A stretch of 57,000 nt of DNA. Origin: Chthoniobacteraceae bacterium. GTDB taxonomy: Bacteria > Verrucomicrobiota > Verrucomicrobiia > Chthoniobacterales > Chthoniobacteraceae. Of the stretch, positions 51,714 through 57,000 are shown one piece after another (the stretch's first letter is position 1; each line of letters opens with the position of its first letter). The notes beneath the pieces were generated by a model that made no database searches, was not told where the DNA came from, and was given only the letters and a program-made list of their open reading frames with translations. The stretch covers positions 1 to 57,000 of the forward strand of contig CANJNZ010000024.1 in assembly GCA_947476045.1 (NCBI GenBank), read 5' to 3'. A program made the position numbers and the translations under genes.

Positions 51714-53215
51714 GTCGCGCACTCCTCGCTGCAGCGTTCGCTTTTCTACCGCTCGCCAATGCGGCTGAGCCGGCTGGAAAGACGACCATGGCGATCGGCC
51801 AACTGTCGCTCGAACGCGCCGTCACGATTGCGATTCAACAGAATCCCGACGTGCTCCGTGCGAAGCAGGAAATCGAACGCACACGGGGGCAGGTGCTCGA
51901 AGTCCGCGCACAGGCGCTGCCGCGTGTGGCGGTCAATGCGCGCTACCACCAGCAGGACAAGGATCTTCTCGAACGCACCGGCGGCAGTTCTGCGTTTGGA
52001 ACTACCGGGACCACAGGGACCGGTGACACCACCACCGATGCGGCGAACAATACCAGCAGCGGTTTTTCCAGCGCACTCGGGCAGCAGATTGGCGGGGATA
52101 AAAGCTGGCTCGTCACCATCGAGGCGAAGCAACTCATTTACTCCGGCGGGCAGGTGAAGGCGGCGCTGAAAATCGCGCGCATCACTGAAGACCAGAGCCT
52201 GCTCATCCTCCGCGACACGGTGGACAAAGTGATCGCGCAGACGCGCCAGCAATTTTATGCCGTGCTGCTGAATCGTAAACTCATCACCGTCGCAGAGGAG
52301 AGCCTGCGACTGCTCGGCGATGAGTTGAAAGACCAGCACAACCGCTTCGATGCCGGCACCGTTCCGAAATTCAACGTGCTGCGCGCCGAAGTCGCGGTGG
52401 CAAACGCGCAACCCGACCTCATTCGCGCCAAAAACAACTATCTCATCGCGCATCTTGAACTCGCAAAAACACTCGGCCTCGATGCTGACAAAAGCGCGAC
52501 AGGAAAACCTGCTTTCTACGTCATTGGCGATCTGCGCACACGGATGAGCGAATCGAATTTGCAGCAGGCACTCGCGATGGCAAAGGAGCGTCGCGCTTCG
52601 CTGAAGGCGCAGAAGCAAACCATCCTCAACGACGAGCAGCAAATCAACATCGCCAGAGCCAACGGCAGACCGCGCGTCGAAGCTAGCACTGGCTGGCAAT
52701 TGAACAATTCACGCCGCACCGATGATCTCTCGAAGGAGGCAAACGGCTGGTATTTTGGCGTGAATGGAAGCTGGAACGTCTTCGACGGCTTCGAGACCAA
52801 AGGTAAAGTCATCCAGGCCAACGCGCGGCTGGAGTCCTCACGCATCGCCTATGAAGACGCCCTGCACGTCGTGGAACTCGAAGTGCAAAAAGCATTCGCA
52901 CGTCTCAACGAGGCGAAAGAGCTGATTGCCAGTCAGGTCAAAGTCGTCGAGCAAGCCGCCGAAGCCCTTCGCCTCGCCCGCGAACGCCTCGCCGCCGGTG
53001 CAGGCACACAGCTCGATTTGCTCGACGCCCAGGTCGCACTCACCAAAGCCCGCACCACGCAGCAGCAGGCGCTCTACGACTACAATGTCGCGCTCGCCGA
53101 GTTCGACCGGGCGACCGGTGCGGACACCGTTTACGACGATACTTTCAAAGACCCAGCCGCCGAGCGCGCGAAGAAAGATCTACGCAAAGGCAAAGCCGCC
53201 CTGCGCGAAGAGTAG
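51710..53215 (+). CDS. TolC-family outer-membrane efflux protein
   Basis: A 501-aa protein from MSRALLAAAFAFLPLANA (signal peptide). It has the duplicated TolC architecture: SLERAVTIAIQQNPDVLRAKQEIERT at the start, helical hairpins with AGTVPKFNVLRAEVAVANAQPDLIRAKNNYLIA in the first half, and LAAGAGTQLDLLDAQVALTKARTTQQQALYDYNVALAEFDRATG in the second. A Gly/Thr-rich insertion (GGSSAFGTTGTTGTGDTTTD) lies in the first outer-loop region. The ATG overlaps the MarR stop. No membrane-fusion protein or inner pump follows, so its partners must be encoded elsewhere. Confidence 0.92.
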   Translation: MSRALLAAAFAFLPLANAAEPAGKTTMAIGQLSLERAVTIAIQQNPDVLRAKQEIERTRGQVLEVRAQALPRVAVNARYHQQDKDLLERTGGSSAFGTTGTTGTGDTTTDAANNTSSGFSSALGQQIGGDKSWLVTIEAKQLIYSGGQVKAALKIARITEDQSLLILRDTVDKVIAQTRQQFYAVLLNRKLITVAEESLRLLGDELKDQHNRFDAGTVPKFNVLRAEVAVANAQPDLIRAKNNYLIAHLELAKTLGLDADKSATGKPAFYVIGDLRTRMSESNLQQALAMAKERRASLKAQKQTILNDEQQINIARANGRPRVEASTGWQLNNSRRTDDLSKEANGWYFGVNGSWNVFDGFETKGKVIQANARLESSRIAYEDALHVVELEVQKAFARLNEAKELIASQVKVVEQAAEALRLARERLAAGAGTQLDLLDAQVALTKARTTQQQALYDYNVALAEFDRATGADTVYDDTFKDPAAERAKKDLRKGKAALREE

Positions 53216-53225
53216 CCGCCGCGCC

Positions 53226-53876
53226 ATGCGCCCGTGCCCTCACGAAACTTTCCCCGCGCTGTCAGCGTTGCCCGTCATCCACGCGTTCACGCAACGTGTG
53301 CCGGGACTGGATGTGAAGACCGACCGCGAGACCGCACTCGCACGGCTGGGAAATCCACACACGGAATTGCGCGCCTCGCTCGGACTCGGTGCACGGCATT
53401 TCATTACCGCAGAACAAGTCCACAGCGCAAACGTCGCCATCGTGCGCACCGATACGCCCACACCCATGCCGGGAGTGGATGCCCTCATCACCGACGACCC
53501 GCGCGTCTGCCTCGGCATCTACGTCGCCGACTGCGCCCCCGTCTGGCTTGCGGACCCCGTTCGCCGCACCATCGGCTGCGTGCACAGCGGAAAAAAAGGA
53601 ACGGAACTCGGCATCGTCACCGCCACGATAGCGCGCATGGTCGTCGAGTTTGGCTGCGAACCCGCGCGCATGGTCGCCCAAATCGGCCCCTGCATCCGCC
53701 CGCCCCACTACGAAAACGATTTCGCCGCAGAAATCCTGCGCCAGTGCCGTGCGGCAGACATCGGACAAATCCATGATTGCGGCACCTGCACCGCAGAGAA
53801 CGTCGCCCGCTACTACAGCTACCGCCTCGAAAAGGGAGAGACCGGGCGGATGCTCGCGCTCATCTCACTGACGTAA
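53226..53876 (+). CDS. pgeF: PgeF/YfiH-type multicopper-oxidase-fold (purine nucleoside phosphorylase/laccase domain) protein
   Basis: A 216-aa protein from ATG 53226, 10 bp after the TolC stop. The three metal ligands of the YfiH fold are visible: His in ITAEQVHSAN, Cys in VADCAPVWLAD and His in GCVHSGKKGTE; IGPCIRPPHYE and the C-terminal ENVARYYSYR also fit. Family members were first called laccases; later work assigns purine nucleoside phosphorylase or peptidoglycan-editing (UDP-MurNAc-L-Ser) activity. The GKKG replaces the more usual GWRG after the last His. A longer frame back to 52926 overlaps TolC. Confidence 0.85.
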   Translation: MRPCPHETFPALSALPVIHAFTQRVPGLDVKTDRETALARLGNPHTELRASLGLGARHFITAEQVHSANVAIVRTDTPTPMPGVDALITDDPRVCLGIYVADCAPVWLADPVRRTIGCVHSGKKGTELGIVTATIARMVVEFGCEPARMVAQIGPCIRPPHYENDFAAEILRQCRAADIGQIHDCGTCTAENVARYYSYRLEKGETGRMLALISLT

Positions 53877-53979
53877 ACTCGCTCAGCATCCCCCCTTTCG
53901 TTGCATTGCCTGCTAACATAAGAATGCACAGATGTGGACGAGCAATGTGCTGCTTGCTTAAAGTCCCTGCCGCTTGACT

Positions 53980-55212
53980 ATGAAATCTACACAGCGCTTC
54001 TCCCTAGTGATCAAAGCATCCGCAGTCTCTCTGTTCGCCATTTCCTCAGCGGATGCAAAGACAGGCGAAACGACATCGAACAGCGACTGCTGTCCATTGA
54101 ATTTACTCACCGGCGGCGGCGTCAGCCTCGGTGGCTGGCTTTATCCCGAGGTGAATTTCCAAACCGCATTCGGCACTTCCTCCGCGGAGGAAGGCGCACT
54201 CGCCGTCGGGCACCACGATCCGGATCGAAACGGCTTCACCATTCAAAACGTCGAATTCTCACTCTCGGCAAAGTTCGGATCGAATGTCACCGCCTTCGCC
54301 ACCTATGCCGCAAAAGTGGATCTCGATGATCGCTGGGCGGATGAATTCGAGGAATACTACGCAACCTTTCACTCCCTCCCGCTCGAGTCCCAACTGAAAG
54401 CAGGCCGCTTTTACCCTCGCTTTGGCTACCAGCAGACACTGCATCCGCACGACTTCACCTTCATTGATCAGTATCTGGCAAACGGCCGCATGATTGGCGA
54501 CGACTCGCTTGCTCTCTACGGTGGCGAATTTTCCCTCCCCGTGCTGCGCCGCCTGCCTGCCGGCTGGGAAGATCGGCTCAGCGTAGCTTTCGGCGCTGTG
54601 CCGGACAAAAACGAAGAGGGCGAGGAGGAAGAGGAGGCTCCCTTCTCTGCTGAGGGCGCACTTTTTCAAGACTGGGCGGCAGTCGCCGACTACACACTCA
54701 GCTACGTTCCCAAAAGCAACACACGCTATGAAATCGGTGCATCCGGCGCGTGGGGCCGCAACAACGCCGAACGACAAACCCAACTCTACGGCCTGCACAC
54801 CGAGTATTTCTGGCGACCCGATGGCGTGCTGAAGTTCAACCCCCATGCAAACCCCGGCCAATACCTCCGCTGGCGCACCGAACTTTTCCTCCGCCAATAC
54901 GGCACCGCAAACGAAACCGGAGCGCGTCGCGACTTCACCGACTTCGGCGCCTACACCGAAATCACCTACGGCCTCCCCTCCGGGAAAGTGCAGACACATC
55001 TGCGCGGCGAATACATCAGCGGCACAGCGGAAACCGGCCAGAGCGAACGCTGGCGCATCTCCCCCGCCATCACATGGCGCCCGACCGAAGCCCTGCCCGT
55101 CCGCTTTAAAATCCAATACAACTACGACCACTCCGCAGCCTTCGGCGACGAACACTCCGTGTGGGCGCAGTTCAGCCTCACGTGGGGCGACTGCTGTGCG
55201 CTTGTTCACTGA
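53980..55212 (+). CDS. Porin-like outer-membrane beta-barrel protein
   Basis: A 410-aa protein from ATG 53980; signal peptide about 1-26. The mature part is rich in alternating strands (GVSLGGWLYPEVNFQ, VEFSLSAKFG, LSVAFGAVP, RYEIGASGAWG, YLRWRTELFL, FGAYTEITYGL, RFKIQYNY, WAQFSLTWG), typical of a 16-18-strand barrel. An acidic Glu-rich loop (EEGEEEEEAPF) lies mid-protein. Vicinal cysteine pairs occur near both ends (CC at 37-38 and 405-406), unusual for a barrel, and the last residues ALVH lack the usual terminal Phe. Substrate unknown. Confidence 0.78.
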   Translation: MKSTQRFSLVIKASAVSLFAISSADAKTGETTSNSDCCPLNLLTGGGVSLGGWLYPEVNFQTAFGTSSAEEGALAVGHHDPDRNGFTIQNVEFSLSAKFGSNVTAFATYAAKVDLDDRWADEFEEYYATFHSLPLESQLKAGRFYPRFGYQQTLHPHDFTFIDQYLANGRMIGDDSLALYGGEFSLPVLRRLPAGWEDRLSVAFGAVPDKNEEGEEEEEAPFSAEGALFQDWAAVADYTLSYVPKSNTRYEIGASGAWGRNNAERQTQLYGLHTEYFWRPDGVLKFNPHANPGQYLRWRTELFLRQYGTANETGARRDFTDFGAYTEITYGLPSGKVQTHLRGEYISGTAETGQSERWRISPAITWRPTEALPVRFKIQYNYDHSAAFGDEHSVWAQFSLTWGDCCALVH

Positions 55213-55279
55213 GGCAAAAAAAACACTCGCCATTCCATTGCAGATCGGCATCTTCCGCCCGCCAGTCTTAGTCTTACTC

Positions 55280-55403
55280 GTTCAGTCAGTGACGTGGTGG
55301 ACGCCCTATCGGTCAGCCGAGGGTGCGTCTGAAACCCGATAGTCGGGAACAGTCCGCAGAGCGTCAGTCAGTCTATCGGCAGTAAAAAAACCACACACAG
55401 CAA
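55280..55403 (+). promoter_or_regulatory. Structured 5' leader of the RRM gene with alternative stems
   Basis: CTATCGG occurs at 55306-55312 and 55373-55379, and its complement CCGATAG at 55336-55342 lies between them, so the middle element can pair with either copy. It can also form a local hairpin, CCCGA-TAG-TCGGG, at 55335-55347. CAGTCAGT is repeated at about 55283 and 55366. Mutually exclusive stems in front of a cold-shock-type RNA-binding protein suggest a regulatory leader or thermosensor (inference). No known riboswitch class recognised. Confidence 0.45.
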
Positions 55404-55898
55404 ATGAACAACAAACTATTCGTCGGCAACCTCTCCTGGACAACCACCGACGGTCTACTCCAAGAAGCCTTCTCGGCCTATGGCACCGTCACGGAAGCAA
55501 CCGTGATGATGGATAAATTCACCGGCAAATCCCGCGGATTTGCCTTCGTCACCATGAGCTCGGCAGAAGAAGCCGAAGCAGCCGCTCGTGAAATGGACAA
55601 CAAAGAAATCGACGGGCGTCCCGTCCGCGTCAACATCGCGCGTCCTCGTGAAGATCGTCCCGCCGGCGGCGGCGGCGGATTCCGTGGCGGCGGCGGTGGT
55701 GGAGGCGGCGGCTATCGTGGCGGCGGCGGCGGCGGCGGCGCGGGTGGCGGTGGCTATCGCGGCGGCGGCGGTGGTGGCGGCTATCGTGGCGGTGGCGGCG
55801 GTGGTGGCGGCTATCGTGGCGGTGGCGGTGGCGGCGGCGGCTACAAAGGCGGCGGCGGCGGAGGCCGCAGCGACTTTGGTGGCGGCGAAGGCTACTAA
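55404..55898 (+). CDS. Glycine-rich RRM RNA-binding protein
   Basis: A 164-aa protein: one RRM at about 1-80 with RNP2 LFVGNLSW and RNP1 SRGFAFVTM, followed by an 80-residue Gly/Arg/Tyr tail built from YRGGGGGGG-type units. This is the layout of bacterial and plant glycine-rich RNA-binding proteins, often cold-induced and acting as RNA chaperones or in RNA localisation. Its mRNA has a structured leader and a strong intrinsic terminator, so it is probably monocistronic. GC-rich repeats in the tail can vary in length between strains. Confidence 0.93.
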   Translation: MNNKLFVGNLSWTTTDGLLQEAFSAYGTVTEATVMMDKFTGKSRGFAFVTMSSAEEAEAAAREMDNKEIDGRPVRVNIARPREDRPAGGGGGFRGGGGGGGGGYRGGGGGGGAGGGGYRGGGGGGGYRGGGGGGGGYRGGGGGGGGYKGGGGGGRSDFGGGEGY

Positions 55899-55938
55899 CA
55901 CCCGCGCAACGCAAACCGCGTTGCCATATTAAGAATTA

Positions 55939-55975
55939 CAAAAACCCTGTGGTGCAAAACTCCACAGGGTTTTTT
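55939..55975 (+). terminator. Intrinsic terminator of the RRM gene
   Basis: AAAACCCTGTGG (55941-55952), a 9-nt loop and CCACAGGGTTTT (55962-55973), continuing as a T-run to 55975. A perfect 12-bp stem with a strong GC core; the adjoining A-run and T-run make it work on either strand. It lies 40 bp after the RRM stop. Confidence 0.92.
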
Positions 55976-56189
55976 GTTCATCCCCAAAAAGGGGACCGTA
56001 GAAATCGGAACCTCATCCATCCCTCCGGCTTCCAATCCCCCGCAAAAAAATCCCGCCCCCGCAAAACACCTCCCCCGCCGCGAACCCCGTGTCCGCCGTG
56101 CGAGGCAATATTTCCTCGCGCAAAGCCGCAAAGGCGCAAAGTCCCACACAAGGTGCAAAAACAAGGTGGCCACGAAAACGCGGGGGACG

Positions 56190-56350
56190 CCTTGTAGTGC
56201 GGTGGCAAGCGAAGCGCGACACCGCCTTGGAAGCGCCGCGTCCGGGCAAGGGCGCGCGAGGTTTTCCAAGGAAAGGTTGATGGGTAATTTGCTCCGCCGC
56301 CCTGCTTGCGAAGGCGGCGTGGCGCTGCCGCTTCCCGCCGCACTACAAGG
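56190..56350. mobile_element. MITE-like element with imperfect terminal inverted repeats
   Basis: The left arm from 56190 (CCTTGTAGTGCGGTGGCAAG...) and the right arm ending at 56350 (...CCGCCGCACTACAAGG) are inverted copies over about 37 bp, with mismatches and small indels. The outer 13 bp (CCTTGTAGTGCGG) are perfect. Inside are further nested palindromes: TTGGAA/TTCCAA and CGCCGCC/GGCGGCG. No ORF of any length fits, so it is a non-autonomous element. 55976-56189 between the terminator and this element is C-rich and shows no gene. Confidence 0.65.
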
Positions 56351-56436
56351 TCGCGCCTCTCAAGAACATTCGTGTTGCCCAATCCCGAGATTTCCGCAAA
56401 AAACCGCGCCCATGCACTTCCCACCCCGTGATATCC

Positions 56437-56450
56437 CAACAGATCTGTTG
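56437..56450. promoter_or_regulatory. 14-bp perfect palindrome
   Basis: CAACAGATCTGTTG, perfect over 14 bp, 68 bp before the small gene at 56518. The size suits a dimeric regulator's operator. The factor is unknown. Confidence 0.4.
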
Positions 56451-56464
56451 CCCATAAAGGCCCT

Positions 56465-56489
56465 CACAAACACAACGATTCTGTTTGTG
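56465..56489. repeat. 8-bp inverted repeat upstream of the small gene
   Basis: CACAAACA-9 bp-TGTTTGTG. It lies between the palindrome at 56437 and the GTTAGGCCGC arm at 56498. It could be an operator, or a short hairpin in a longer structured element. Confidence 0.4.
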
Positions 56490-56497
56490 ATCCACTA

Positions 56498-56507
56498 GTT
56501 AGGCCGC
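56498..56507. repeat. Left arm of inverted repeat bracketing the small gene
   Basis: GTTAGGCCGC, exactly complementary to GCGGCCTAAC at 56849-56858. It begins with GTTAGGC, which fits the integron core pattern GTTRRRY, and sits 10 bp before the gene's ATG. Confidence 0.6.
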
Positions 56508-56517
56508 TTCACACGCC

Positions 56518-56844
56518 ATGCTCGATTTGAATCATCCACAGACAGAGCATATCTTCGCCGCCGCTCGGTTACAGGATGCGGTGATGGACGGCGCGAAGCG
56601 CATCATCGCTGCACAGCCATCAGAGCGTCAGGAGTTGCTGGCTTTGTGTGAGCAGAGCATCGACTCCATGCGCACGCTCCATTCCGAGCACTTTCGCAGT
56701 TCTGGTTCTCTTGCGACGGTCATCGACGAGCTTCACGCCGCATTGCGTGCTCTCGCGGCGAGCGCTTCGCCACACTGGGACATCGTTCGTGCGGCGTTTA
56801 CGCGATTGGAATCAGACGAGGGATTTGGCACGGTCTGGATATGA
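56518..56844 (+). CDS. Small hypothetical protein bracketed by inverted repeats
   Basis: A 108-aa soluble, mostly helical protein starting MLDLNHPQTEHIFAAARLQD. No signal peptide, cysteine or known motif. The gene is isolated, starts 10 bp after GTTAGGCCGC and stops 4 bp before GCGGCCTAAC, giving a compact one-gene unit with little flanking sequence, as in integron cassettes. I do not recognise the family. Codon usage is less GC-biased at third positions than in the dcw genes by eye, compatible with acquired DNA but not proof. Confidence 0.6.
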   Translation: MLDLNHPQTEHIFAAARLQDAVMDGAKRIIAAQPSERQELLALCEQSIDSMRTLHSEHFRSSGSLATVIDELHAALRALAASASPHWDIVRAAFTRLESDEGFGTVWI

Positions 56845-56848
56845 CAAC

Positions 56849-56858
56849 GCGGCCTAAC
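56849..56858. repeat. Right arm of inverted repeat bracketing the small gene
   Basis: GCGGCCTAAC, complement of the left arm at 56498-56507. It contains GCCTAAC, matching the integron RYYYAAC pattern. The following 140 bp to the window end hold no gene, and I could not find clear internal attC boxes; GTTGAAT at 56985 fits GTTRRRY but is weak. Confidence 0.6.
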
Positions 56859-57000
56859 CCCTATGAAAGGTGTCAAGGTGGAGCGTAGGAAAAGTTAAAA
56901 TTGGATTGTTGTTTTTGAGTGTTACATACGGGGATGCGGTGGGACTTTGGGGCTTTTGCGAACGTTTCCGCTTCCAAGGAATGTGTTGAATGCCTTCAAC

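Noticed and set aside
55455-55932. Ala- or Arg/His-rich frames over the RRM gene
   Set aside because: Shadows of the glycine-codon repeats; the RRM frame has clear RNP1 and RNP2 motifs.
56498-57000. Confident call of an integron cassette with attC
   Set aside because: Outer core sites fit, but inner L boxes and a matching second half were not found, so it is listed only as an inverted-repeat-bracketed gene.

Overview
The window looks like a chromosomal segment of a Verrucomicrobiota bacterium, possibly of the Spartobacteria/Chthoniobacter side; the rank is inference. Pointers are a complete, tightly packed dcw (division and cell wall) cluster including FtsA and FtsZ with a MurC-MurB fusion, PEP-CTERM sorted proteins, type II pseudopilin-like proteins with an H-X9-DG motif, two outer-membrane beta-barrel candidates, and a secreted protein ending in the 'GTDPNNAAS' style C-terminus common in this phylum.

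Layout. 1-246 is the tail of a secreted protein. 267-19323 (minus strand) is the dcw cluster, transcribed mraZ-rsmH-ftsL-ftsI-murE-murF-mraY-murD-LysM protein-ftsW-small ORF-murG-murC/B-ddl-ftsQ-ftsA-ftsZ. Most neighbours overlap by 1-4 nt or abut, so translational coupling is likely; a 10-bp-period repeat upstream of mraZ is a candidate MraZ operator. 19562-26186 holds an MsbA-like ABC exporter, a class A penicillin-binding protein and a VTC/DUF4956/pseudopilin operon. 26265-32127 (minus) holds a TauE/SafE permease, a DoxX protein, dnaE and a phytase-like secreted protein coupled to dnaE. 32128-37165 is an accessory zone: an LRR gene with a duplicated tail, a palindromic REP/MITE-like unit, a 21-bp minisatellite, rlmN, a DUF433/DUF5615 pair broken by a frameshift, and an esterase-like hydrolase. 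37166-43142 holds coaD, a YdcF-like protein and a manganese ABC operon (with an outer-membrane protein gene inside it) facing a divergent mntR, with two TTAG-N6-CTAA sites at the operon head.

43149-46859 is the most interesting stretch. A cobalamin riboswitch on the minus strand leads into two PEP-CTERM surface proteins, one of them propeller-like, and a pseudopilin-like gene, with a divergent DUF6580 membrane protein. I read this as a candidate B12-responsive surface capture locus that uses PEP-CTERM sorting. 46917-55898 holds a HerA-like ATPase, a Gfo/Idh/MocA oxidoreductase, a lone receiver protein, a MarR-TolC pair, a PgeF/YfiH-type protein, a porin-like protein and a glycine-rich RRM protein with a structured leader and a clear terminator. 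55976-57000 is repeat-rich, with a MITE-like element and one small gene bracketed by 10-bp inverted repeats. I saw no rRNA, tRNA, CRISPR array or intact transposase.
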